Shown here in pieces: positions 1 to 8,810 of a stretch of DNA of 64,000 bases. The DNA lies in the NCBI GenBank assembly GCA_021399445.1, contig JAJTUQ010000004.1:6138001-6202000 (forward strand), read 5' to 3'. Numbering within the stretch: the stretch's first letter is position 1; each line of letters begins with the position of its first letter. Made by a program: the position numbers and the translations under genes. This DNA comes from Xylogone sp. PMI_703 (taxonomy: Eukaryota; Ascomycota; Leotiomycetes). The notes beneath the pieces were generated by a model. The model was not told where the DNA came from. It did not search any database and worked only from the letters and a program-made list of their open reading frames with translations.

Positions 1-517
1 TCGGTTCCGTGACTCCAAAGCAGGTCCTCCACTTCCCTGAGATGATATTGGGGATGGTACTTTCCAGCTGCTCCTTGGTCCCGAATTTAGCAAGCGGCTG
101 CGTTGCGTAGACGTTGGCATGTATGGCCTGCGCACCAGCCATTCCGGCCCCGGATTCCGTGATGGTCTGCATCATCATGACCGCTTCGGAAATCCCGAGT
201 CCAGCTCCTCCCAGGGACTCGGGAAGCGCGATACCAAGCCATCCGTCCTTGGCCATCACGGCGTGGAAGTCCTTGGGGTCCTCTTCGTTCTGGTCGTGCT
301 CTTGCCAGTAGGTGTTTGGGAACTGGGCACATAGGTTGCTGATGGCTTCTCGGACGGTTAGTTGGGTGTCTGTGAAGCCGCTCATCTCCATCAGCGACTG
401 GTGAGGCCGGGACGTTGAAAACGCATAGCTACTGATTTTGGGGCTTCTGCGTAAACGGCTACTGTGTATTAAATTGCGGTTTAGTCTCACGAGTGGTCGG
501 ACGAGAGATTGGGACAT
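1..517 (-). CDS. Acyl-CoA dehydrogenase, N-terminal part (runs off window)
   Basis: Starts at ATG 517 and stays open for 172 codons to the window edge, so the C-terminal two thirds are missing. The first ~40 residues are rich in Arg, Ser and Leu with almost no acidic residues (MSQSLVRPLVRLNRNLIHSS), as expected of a mitochondrial presequence. After it comes the helical N-terminal domain of the acyl-CoA dehydrogenase fold: a DGWLGIALPESLGGAGLG stretch at about residues 94-111, an Ala/Met-rich helix, and KFGTKEQLE followed by FGVTEP, the start of the flavin/substrate-contacting middle domain. The family oxidises acyl-CoA to enoyl-CoA with FAD and passes electrons to ETF; the substrate cannot be told from this part. 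No intron is needed in the visible piece. Family identification is by recognised motifs, not by a search. Confidence 0.88.
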   Translation of the reverse strand, partial: MSQSLVRPLVRLNRNLIHSSRLRRSPKISSYAFSTSRPHQSLMEMSGFTDTQLTVREAISNLCAQFPNTYWQEHDQNEEDPKDFHAVMAKDGWLGIALPESLGGAGLGISEAVMMMQTITESGAGMAGAQAIHANVYATQPLAKFGTKEQLESTIPNIISGKWRTCFGVTEP

Positions 518-984
518 AGTGAACTCGATTTGCGCACTTTTTTACAAGAAATTTATGAGCGTAAAAGAACTCTAAAGCAGAATTAATACTGGATATCGGG
601 ACAGTTGATCCTCGGTTCTTAGAGCATTGCTGCTATTCCCGTACTCGAGTAGCATGTCAAAAGTGGTGTCGGTTACTTACTTTTAGTAGCCGACGTTCGT
701 GCAGACTCGGGTAAGTAACATGTGCTTGACATCGAAGTGGGTGACAACCGAGACAAGACAAAGCACCCAGAGACTGACTGCCTCTCTAATATATTTTTGA
801 AAGTAAGTGATTTTATTATATATCATGTCTCTGAACATTTTAATCTACAACAAAGCTTTGTACCTGGTATAAAAATGCATTTCTCTCTTGCGAGTAACTT
901 GTCCAAGTTTCATCTTACAGCACTTTGTTTATTAATATCACTGTCATTATCCTTCTTTCTCTTTCAACAGCCAGGATTAAACGC
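518..984. other. Intergenic region; no gene supported
   Basis: Upstream region of the acyl-CoA dehydrogenase and downstream of the hydrolase pseudogene. An open frame at 722-988 begins only at GTG, has no recognisable domain and is not called. A small inverted repeat at 668-694 (GTCGGTTACT, 7-base loop, AGTAGCCGAC; one G-T pair) could fold as a hairpin, but its role is unknown. Confidence 0.5.
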
Positions 985-1880
985 TTAAGCACGAAGATAT
1001 TGGTGGAAGTAACTGGCTATGCGTCTCATAGTAGGTGTCACGTGCTGAGGCTTGTCATAAAGGTTGATGTGTGAAGCTCCCGGAATCCAAAACAGCTCCT
1101 TAGGCTCGCCAGCGCTAGGAAACACCTATTCTGCTATCCACTTCGTGTCCGCCATGTCTCCAACAATCATCAACATGGGCCTGGGAGAGAGATAGCACCA
1201 ATGCGGGTGAAACCGTCAAAACTAACCATCTTGTCAGCGCTATTCCACGGCATTATCTTGGACGAGCGAGGGTGGAATGCATAAAGCGTCATGCAGTACT
1301 CTTAGCCCTCATAGGTATATTGGCCAAGCGCGCACACGGCTGTCTCGTTGGATGAGAAGCGGGGGAAACTATCCATTTCGCGGCCCTGTGCTGTTGCAGT
1401 TTGTGCTCGGGCAGCATCATCGAGCATCGACTGTACCAGAGAAGGATCCTGCTGTCCGTTGTAGCCCTGCCGTAAGAAGGGGCTCATATCAATGGGGCTA
1501 ACGGCGGTAGTTGCCTTGATTCGGCGGTCTACTGCCGCCGTAACAGCGACGTATCCGCCAGATGCGCAGATACTTAACAATCTTATGCGGTTGGAGTCGA
1601 CCTGGGGGTAAATGCTTAAAAATGAAATGGCGTTCATGATATCCTCAATTCGCTGAGCTGAATCCTCGAGCCCCTGCGGTGATCCTTCGCTCTCTCCGGC
1701 GTAGGCGCTGTCCCAGGCAAAGGTGATGAAGCTCTCAGTCTTGAGGCGGTTTGCGTAGAGCCCGGCCGTCTGCTCCTTCACCACAGCTGCGAGATGGCTG
1801 ATGGCAATGGCTGGGAGACGTCCCTCAGTTATATTGTCAGGCTCAAGAATTTCGAATTTTCGCGGATATAGTGAGTCCAC
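985..1880 (-). pseudogene. Alpha/beta-hydrolase (YcjY/polyketide-transferase-like), decayed
   Basis: The long open part (1302-1880) reads as an alpha/beta-hydrolase: KEQTAGLYA, DSAYAGESEGSPQGLED, then SICASGGYV, where related proteins have GICASGGYA. Reading on in the same direction recovers the rest of the fold, but broken. There is a TAA at 1302-1304 where the family usually has Tyr (YEG-stop-EYCMTL), a frame change at about 1,190 between GFTRIGAIS and SPRPMLMIVGDMADTKW, and a TAG at 1126-1128. The end is conserved: GASHINLYDKPQHVT and a stop at 985. The proline/glycine turn near the N-terminus is also altered (HLAAVVKEQ). Three separate lesions, none removable with a plausible intron, make this a pseudogene. 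It sits outside the transposon block. A further open frame at 1829-2011 overlaps its start in another frame and has no recognised match. Confidence 0.8.
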
Positions 1881-2863
1881 ATTCCACCAAGCTCATGGAG
1901 AGCAACGTATTTCATAACAGATTGTAGTTTATTATAATACAAAGGGCGAATAACCTCTGGCGTGGGATTGTCAAGGTTTGAGCCATTAAGTTCTTCTAAC
2001 ATGTTATACATTGATCTTCAAGTGGTGTTGTGGCTTCCCTTGGCGCAATGTAAACCAACCTTAATGATGACATTTTTACCTAAAGAAGTAATAACTTTAT
2101 TAACCTACTTTGAGTAACGTCATATGTGTGCAGTAATCTTAATGTTGGCATGCTTGTTGGGAGAGTACGGAGGCGGAGCAGCATAATAATATTTCGGGGA
2201 GCGGCAGTATTCTGTAGCTATATCCTTTCGTAGGCTACGCCTACACTTAGAATCTTCATACTTCAATCAATACACAATACACGCAATACCCACTATTATT
2301 AGGCATACGTTGCGTGCGATTAGTTACCACGTTCCCGTGTGAACTGACAATAGCCAAATTTCAGTTATTGAGTGAATAGTTGCTTTAAGAGTAAATGCAT
2401 TGAGGGCCACAGGATACGATATTTACGAGCCTTCCGGGCAAGTTGTAGACCGTATAACCTTACTTATATTATTTGAATATTAAACAACACTTTATTCAGT
2501 CATGACATCAAGTTTAGGTGTATCGTTTTGTTGCCTATATTATTACTCTAGAATATGGCACTGAAAGTGGTGTGAGGTAAAAATGTTAAAATGTGATAGT
2601 AGTCGGTCGTATCCTCCAACAGAAACCGTGGAAAGGGTTGAAAAGGTCATATCAGTGCTCCAGGAAGGGATGAATACGGGTCGCCTAAGTCGAAACATAT
2701 CTTATTTAATTATCTCATCGTATTTTACGGTTGTGCGGAGTACTCTGTCCTTTTGAGTATATCTCCAGAGATATCTCCGCGGACTTTGGAATGATAACAA
2801 CAGAGATTTTATTCAAATCATGTCTAGCCATTAGCTATGTCTTTATCCATGCCATTCCCGTCT
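1881..2863. other. Intergenic region; no gene supported
   Basis: About 1 kb, moderately AT-rich. The only open frames are under 65 codons and resemble no family I know. No tRNA, rRNA or transposon end was recognised. It holds the 3' flank of the uracil phosphoribosyltransferase and whatever promoter the hydrolase pseudogene had. Confidence 0.5.
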
Positions 2864-3637
2864 TTATTTCCCAATGGTCAAAAACAGCCGGTCTCCAACA
2901 TCCCCTAATCCTGGCGTAATCATTCCCTTATCTGTAACCTTCTCATCCACGGCGGCAACCCAGATCTCCACGCCTTCAGGCCACTCTCCGGCCGCCCTGA
3001 GTAGTCCCGGCAGTGCCGCCAGAACCGAAATGACAACCACCTTCTCTACGCCCCACTCCTTCAGGGTCTGGATCGCCGCAGAGCAGGTTCCACCGGTTGC
3101 TATTACGGGGTCGAGGAGGATGGCGAGGTTCGAGGCGGAGGACGCACCGGTGGAGGAGTTGTGGTGGGGTAGGTTGTTGTAGTATTCTACCGGCTCGAGA
3201 GTTGTTGGTTCGCGGAAGAGACCGAGGTGGTGGACGGGGACGGGGTTGGGGAGGATGGTCTGGATGGCATCGAGCATGCCCAGGCCGGAGCGAAGAATCG
3301 GGACGAGGGAGATTGAAGGTGGTGAGATAGTTGTTGTGGTGTATTCTGCTCCGATGGGAGTTTTGGCCTGGATTTGGAGCATAGATAATATTAGCTACTA
3401 CTGGAACGGTGACCGAGAGAACCGAGGAAGGAGAGCTCCTATGGATCCGCTACGTACTGCTGGGCCTTTTGCCGTTGACAAGCCTGCTGCTGTTGCCTCG
3501 CAGCCGACGATCAAGGAGATCTCATGGACCAATGCCTTGGTCTCTCGTGCATTTGCTGTGCTGGATCGTAGTTGTGAGAGCTTAGCTTGGAGGCACGGAT
3601 GGGTGGAGACGTGGACATTTGGAGGTAGATTGGACAT
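2864..3637 (-). CDS. Uracil phosphoribosyltransferase, bacterial Upp-like
   Basis: Makes UMP from uracil and PRPP in the cytosolic pyrimidine salvage pathway. Exon 1 is 3458-3637 (60 codons, from ATG 3637); a 90-bp intron (3368-3457, donor GTACGT, branch-like GCTAAT, acceptor CAG) is followed by exon 2 at 2864-3367. The join is in phase (STAKGPA/AKTPIG) and gives 227 aa, normal for the family. Visible motifs: NVHVSTHPCLQAKLSQLR at the N-terminus, VPILRSGLGM, GLFREPTTLEPVEYYNNLP, the PRPP loop DPVIATGGT (residues about 146-154), and the uracil-binding segment MITPGLGDVGDRLF near the C-terminus. The VEYYxxLP and PGLGDxGDRLF patterns are closer to bacterial Upp than to yeast Fur1 as I recall them. 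An upstream ATG at 3721 is in frame, but the family start MSNLPPNVHV fits 3637. Head to head with the fluoride exporter. Confidence 0.93.
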
Positions 3638-4223
3638 TATGAGTGCATGTGTGTAGAGAAGGTATAGAAGCGGATAGAGGGAGAGTTGAAAGAATGCGTC
3701 TCTACGACCTATACAACGCAAATACGTGGAATTTTTATTAAAAAGTGCTTATACGAAGAAGCTAGGAAGATATAAATATATCGAGGGGGAGCTGCGTCCG
3801 GAGGTTGGGACGGTGAGCGCCAGCTCGGCGGCGGGGTTGGCCGACCTGGAGGGGCAGAGGTCCAGCCACTGATAAGAGAGCCAAGTCCACTTGCTCGGTC
3901 CCTTCAACTGAGAATAGCATCTTGTTATGACGGATCAACGGATATCCGTGGCTCATTATTTTGTAGAGGATAGAAAGTATTATTCAACTGTACATCTCCG
4001 TGCTCTCCGAGTCAACCCAGGGAATGGAATGGCGCCAACCGATGAGGATATCTGTCACGTGAGCGCAAGCCAATCTCTGTTACATAAGCAGATCTCTGAC
4101 GTCCTTATCGCAGCCGAAATTTCTCCAGCGCTCCGGTTCATCCACTCCTAGTATCCTCAGCATCGTCGACGCTGGTTTGCGCCAGGACGGGGATCTCGAG
4201 CATTTTGCTCTCCCGTGAGCTCA
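3638..4223. promoter_or_regulatory. Divergent promoter region, UPRT / fluoride exporter
   Basis: 586 bp between two divergent ATGs. It carries an AT stretch (tataaatata at about 3770) and no convincing gene. Open frames at 3762-3956 (-) and 3927-4151 (+) are short, family-less and overlap each other. A shared bidirectional promoter is inferred from layout only. Confidence 0.45.
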
Positions 4224-5900
4224 ATGGCTGACTCTGCTCATCAGCAATTTGACACTGCCAACATTGGACCTGCTGATTCTTCGAACCTATCACAGCCACG
4301 CAGTCAGCACGAGACCCAACGGACGAGCTATGACATTCCAACTGCTTTCGGGAACATTGATGAGTTAACGGACTCTATACCGGTGCAGAACCCACACGAA
4401 GCGCCTCTTCATCATGTCCAGACACGGGAAGATAGGATGTCTTTGGACCGGGGGTTTGGTGGAACTCGAGGACTTGCCCTAAGCAAGTCGCAATCGCGAG
4501 CGTCTCGAGCCTCTCGCGTATCCAGATTGTCACACGAGCAGCAGTACGATATACCCGATAGCTACGCCAACCTCGATGAAGTCGTGACCACATCCCCGGT
4601 CCAGAATCCAGACGAGGATCCCATTTCGCAACATAGATCATTAGAGGAGGAGAGAGGGCGGGAACATGAGTATCAGCGGCAAAGGAGGGAATCCACTGCA
4701 GGACAAGGAATCTTGGCCGACGAAGAAAAGGCAGAACAAGAAGTAAAAGTTTCGAGATTTGCGACCGAGCTGTATACTGTCTCCTACCTGATTTTCTTTT
4801 CTTTCCTCGGAACTCTTGCCCGACTTGGTTTACAGGCAATTACATTCTATCCTGGTGCACCGGTGGTATTTAGCGAGCTCTGGGCGAATTTTGGTGGTAG
4901 CGTCTTCATGGGTTTTCTGAGTGAAGATCGCATGCTATTCAAGGAGGAATGGGGAACTCCTACCTACGACCAGATTCTCCAGAAGGTCAGGTTACAGGGT
5001 CGGGATGAAGAGAGTGGCTCCTCTGGAGAGATAATTGACGTCCAAGCAGCGAAGAAAGCGCACACTGCGATTAAAAAAACCATCCCTCTTTACATTGGTC
5101 TTGCCACGGGTTTTTGTGGGTGTTTTACCTCCTTCTCATCGTTTATCCGAGATGTTTTCCTTGCACTATCGAATGATGCACCCTCCCCGCTCTATCACCC
5201 TACGGATCTGGTCGGCAGCGGTGCTTCAACCACTTCGACTGTGCACCGAAATGGCGGCTATTCATTTATGGCCATAATGGCGGTTATAATCATAACCACT
5301 ACTGCCTGTCTCTCTGGTCTTTTCATTGGTGCCCATTTAGCTATTGCACTTGAACGCTTCATGCCAACATTCCCTTTCGCAATAACGCGCCGGTTCTCAG
5401 ACCGGGCGGCAGTGTTGTTAGCATGGGGCTGTTGGCTCGGCGCAATCCTTCTGGCAATCTTTCCGCCAGATCGCCACTCTCGATCTTCCTCCGATGAGGT
5501 CTGGCGTGGCCGTGCAGTTTTCGCACTCGTCTTCGCTCCCTTAGGTTGTCTTGCGAGATTTTATGCCTCACTACGTCTCAACGGTAAAATAGCCAGTTTT
5601 CCACTGGGAACATTTGTAGTCAATATCGCTGGAACAGCCATATTGGGGATGTGCTTTGATATCCAACGTGTGCCGTTAGGAGGTGTTATCGGGTGTCAGG
5701 TCTTGCAGGGCGTTCAGGACGGATTCTGCGGCTGTTTGACGACCGTCAGCACCTGGGTCAGCGAGCTGAGCTCGTTAAGACGCAGAAATGCGTATAGATA
5801 TGGCGCTGTAAGCGTGGCTGTTGCGTTGGCATGTTTAGTCATTATTTGTGGTAGCATGAGGTGGACAAAAGGCTTCAGTGAAATCAAGTGTCTACACTAA
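4224..5900 (+). CDS. Fluoride exporter, FEX/CrcB family, two-domain fungal form
   Basis: Fluoride channel/exporter of the plasma membrane that removes fluoride taken up as HF. A single exon of 558 codons starts at ATG 4224 (a GTG three codons upstream is ignored). Residues 1-180 are hydrophilic and Ser/Arg/Glu-rich. Two CrcB domains follow. The first covers roughly 185-380: LGTLARLG, WANFGGSVFMGFL and GLATGFCGCFTSFSSF. The second covers roughly 395-545: LGCLARFYASL, GTFVVNIAGTAILG and QDGFCGCLTTVSTW. The GFCGCxTxxSxx pore motif occurs in both halves, as in eukaryotic FEX, which act as fused inverted dimers. The cytosolic tail holds an imperfect duplication: residues 36-62 and 108-134 both begin YDIP and both contain PVQNP. 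Length exceeds yeast Fex1 mainly because of this tail. The frame is intact and looks functional. Confidence 0.95.
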   Translation: MADSAHQQFDTANIGPADSSNLSQPRSQHETQRTSYDIPTAFGNIDELTDSIPVQNPHEAPLHHVQTREDRMSLDRGFGGTRGLALSKSQSRASRASRVSRLSHEQQYDIPDSYANLDEVVTTSPVQNPDEDPISQHRSLEEERGREHEYQRQRRESTAGQGILADEEKAEQEVKVSRFATELYTVSYLIFFSFLGTLARLGLQAITFYPGAPVVFSELWANFGGSVFMGFLSEDRMLFKEEWGTPTYDQILQKVRLQGRDEESGSSGEIIDVQAAKKAHTAIKKTIPLYIGLATGFCGCFTSFSSFIRDVFLALSNDAPSPLYHPTDLVGSGASTTSTVHRNGGYSFMAIMAVIIITTTACLSGLFIGAHLAIALERFMPTFPFAITRRFSDRAAVLLAWGCWLGAILLAIFPPDRHSRSSSDEVWRGRAVFALVFAPLGCLARFYASLRLNGKIASFPLGTFVVNIAGTAILGMCFDIQRVPLGGVIGCQVLQGVQDGFCGCLTTVSTWVSELSSLRRRNAYRYGAVSVAVALACLVIICGSMRWTKGFSEIKCLH

Positions 5901-6327
5901 AAAGTAGTTGACTACGTCTAGCGGATTGTTTTGGAACGCTACAAATGTATATATAGCTAGCATTATCCGGCACTGCATGTAATTAGAAGGATACTATAAT
6001 CAAGTACATAATGATAAACTTTATTCAATTCATAATATCATTCAAGAAGACTTCCTTACCTTTCCATGGATTGTGGATTCATTTGAAGCTTCCAATAGCT
6101 TTTTGTTAATCAATCCGGATATGGAAGCTTTGAAAGTACAACTGCAGGACAGTTAATAAACGAGGTGCGCCCCTAGTAGTGGCCAGTAGCTAAACAAAGT
6201 GATGTTCACGACATTATTGACTCGACTTACGTCGAATTTTATAGCTCACAAAGGAATTGATTAACAACAAAAAGGGCTCTTCTATTAGGATCTAAATGCT
6301 AAATCAAGGTTCTGTTTAGCAGACAAG
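5901..6327. other. Intergenic region between convergent genes
   Basis: 427 bp of AT-rich sequence between the stops of the fluoride exporter (+) and the amidase (-). It presumably holds both 3' ends. No gene or repeat recognised. Confidence 0.5.
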
Positions 6328-8126
6328 CTAATTTGAATTAATAATTGAGTCTAGCACTACTGTGGTAGCAGCCAATGCTTCATCCAACTGCCGGTATCCT
6401 ACTACTTGGACACAGATCGGGGCATTCTCGTATAACTCTGGCCCGGTATCTGGGTTACAAATCAAAATTAGCATGAGATTGATATTAACTTTAAAGTAAC
6501 TAGAACAAAACCTACACAGCTGATAGACCTTAGCATCCGCCGCACCATACTTTGCATTGCTTATATTGTCTGCCAGATCTAACTCTCGAACCTTGTCCAC
6601 CGGGAACACACAGGCAGGATAGTCTAAATAATCCCATAGAGCGGTATATGTAGCCGTTGTCCATGTATCCCAGGGGACAGCGGTGTGTGGCGCCGGGGGC
6701 ATTAGAATAGCATCGATATCATTGTCTACAAATAACTGATGGTACTGCTTTTCAGCTTCGGTGCGGTGCGCTTTTAGCTCAAAGAAGCCTTGGAGGGTAT
6801 TTTCTTGAAAACCAGTCATCTCTAATAAGGCTGCAACTGACGGCACTGTCGGCTCTCCCGTCCGCGCAAGTAGCTCAAGGTAGTTCTAGTGACTACCAGT
6901 TAGCCTACGAGGATGAAGCCCAGGGACTAAACAGCTCACCTTAGTTCCACCCAGAGAGAGTAGTTTCCAATGATCATCATATATCTGAGAAGTATTTGGA
7001 AGGGTGAGTGGGATTAATTCCACTTGACCACTCTTCTGCAACATATCAATCGCTTTTGCCATACCTCGACGAACAGGCGGTGTCGGTGTATAGATACCAT
7101 CATCCTGTACTACTGCTATTCGGAGTTTGCCCCTAATCTTGACATCTATCCAAGGTACTGAGATGATGCTTGAATCATACTTCCAGGTTGGTGACTGCAT
7201 CACGGCCTTCAGAAAGAGCTGGCAGTCCCGCACTGATGTTGCCATAGGACCGGCGGTAGATCGTACAACGTCTGTCCCGGGGATCGTGATGTCTCGAACA
7301 GCACCATGTGGAACCAGTCCTACGCTAGGTCTAAAGCCACATATCCCGTCGCAGACTGCTGGGACCCGAATACTACCTGCAATATCTGTGCCTACTCCAA
7401 GTACACTTCCGCGCATGGCCAGAAGAGCCCCTTCACCTCCGGTGCTACCTCCTGCCGTCAAAGCGGTATTATGTGGATTGAGAGTACGACCAAAGACGTT
7501 ATTGTCACTATCACCCGTCATGATTGTTTGAGGTAAATTAGTCTTACAGTAAAGAACAGCTCCTAGATCTTGAAGGAGGGCAGGCAAAGAATAAGTCTCC
7601 TTGACTGGGGCATCAACGAAGCAAGCTAGTCCGGTTGATGCATCATATCCTTTAACCTGGAAGCTATCCTTGAGGGAGATAGGGAGGCCGTGGAGAGGTT
7701 TGAGGTGAGCACTGCCATTAGCCTCTCGTTCACGATCCAGTTGACGAGCTCGTTCAATTGCTTCGTTGAAAAAGATCTCGGTCAAACAGTTGACCTATCA
7801 GAGTGTTACCATTTATGGGAACTAATTGACCTATCAAAGTATGGAGATCTTACTAGTTGATGGGCAATAGCGGCTCTTTTGCAAAATGCAGTCACTACCT
7901 GCTCAGAGGACCAGATACCCCCTTTAATCCTTTCCAAGAGATCAGTCGCATCGTAGTCGGAAGTAATTTGACGTTCTACATCACTGAGTAATCCACAAGT
8001 CAAGGGAACATCTGTCAGATTTTTTCGTCCCTTACATGAATATTGTGGTATCACCCATGCCGTCGGGATCTTGCTTTTTTGCTGCAACTTTTTTGCGTCC
8101 GCGATTTGTCGCCAACTTCCTTCCAT
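6328..8126 (-). CDS. Amidase (amidase-signature family, acetamidase-like)
   Basis: Hydrolyses carboxamides to acid and ammonia, the fungal acetamidase type used for nitrogen scavenging. Four exons join in phase to 539 aa: 7854-8126, 6940-7794, 6516-6885 and 6328-6449, with introns of 59, 54 and 66 bp (donors GTAAGA, GTGAGC, GTAGGT; acceptors TAG, TAG, CAG). The joins restore family sequence: AIAHQL/VNCLTEIFF, LSLGGTK/NYLELLARTGEP and VYQLY/TGPELYENAPICVQVVG. The Ser-cisSer-Lys triad is complete: Lys133 (ISLKDSF), Ser208 (AGGSTGGEGALLA) and Ser232 (GTDIAGSIRVPA). The start MEGSWRQIADAKK matches the usual fungal N-terminus. Length is normal and no lesion is seen, so it is probably active. It is divergent from a Zn2Cys6 regulator 684 bp away, which may control it. 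The substrate cannot be told from sequence. Confidence 0.93.
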
Positions 8127-8810
8127 CTTCAGTCACAATGAATGGAATGTGAATAAACTTCAAGTCATGGTCTTCATCATATATCTTACTCCTTGCCATC
8201 TTTATATCTCCGTCTCGTTGAAACCTGGCTTTGCTGCGCCATATTCGATTTCACCTACAATCCATGTGTACGCTAGAGTGAGGTAAAAGTTCCGGCTCCG
8301 GACATACAGAAATCAACTTATATGGTTCTGGTTGGTATGGTGGATAGCTCTAATTTCCACTATTGCTTTATACGTTATACTATTTTTAGAACATCTGCGT
8401 GCAATGTTGTCAGGCTGAAACTTGTGCGAACTCTCCGGTCAACCTTCCGGTCCCATTCAGCCCCTGACCAATCACGATAATATGAAATGGATTATGCACT
8501 TAAAATTCCTTCAGAAAGTAAGTAAATGAGTTAGTGGTGGGCGGAAAGCTCTCGGGGCTTAATCTAGGGGTGCTTGCTAAAACATAGAAGGAGCAATGTT
8601 GAGTGATACACTGTAGACTATACAGATAACTGCACTTGGCATCTTTGTTGAGGGGTGGCACAACATCATGGAAACGCGCTAGTCCAATTTAGCCGGGATT
8701 ATACGGGTGAGAAGCCAAAAGAAATCTTGACTCTGCTGCAATGCCTTCCTCTTGGTCTTTTGTACGATAGCTACGTGTGTTATAAAGTTGTGTTTTATGT
8801 GGTCGCAAAG
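8127..8810. promoter_or_regulatory. Divergent promoter region, amidase / Zn2Cys6 regulator
   Basis: 684 bp between the two ATGs. It contains an exact inverted repeat TCCGGCTCCGGA (8291-8302; half-sites TCCGG/CCGGA with a 2-bp gap) and two direct copies of TCCGGTC (8434-8440 and 8446-8452, 12 bp apart). CGG-type half-sites are the usual targets of Zn2Cys6 dimers, so these are candidate operators. One AGATAA (about 8622) fits a GATA-factor site. An in-frame extension of the regulator up to 8655 starts at GTG and lacks family features. Confidence 0.5.

Noticed and set aside
722..988. 88-codon open frame on the plus strand
   Set aside because: Starts at GTG, no domain, low-complexity hydrophobic end, lies in AT-rich intergenic DNA.
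1829..2011. 60-codon minus-strand frame overlapping the hydrolase start
   Set aside because: Could be a first exon, but no family match and no splice pattern that joins it sensibly to the hydrolase.
2874..3656. Plus-strand frames over the UPRT gene
   Set aside because: Shadows of a well-supported minus-strand gene.
4375..4839. 154-codon minus-strand frame
   Set aside because: Antisense shadow of the fluoride exporter; composition follows the sense codons.
7127..7536. Plus-strand frames over the amidase
   Set aside because: Antisense shadows of the amidase-signature exon.
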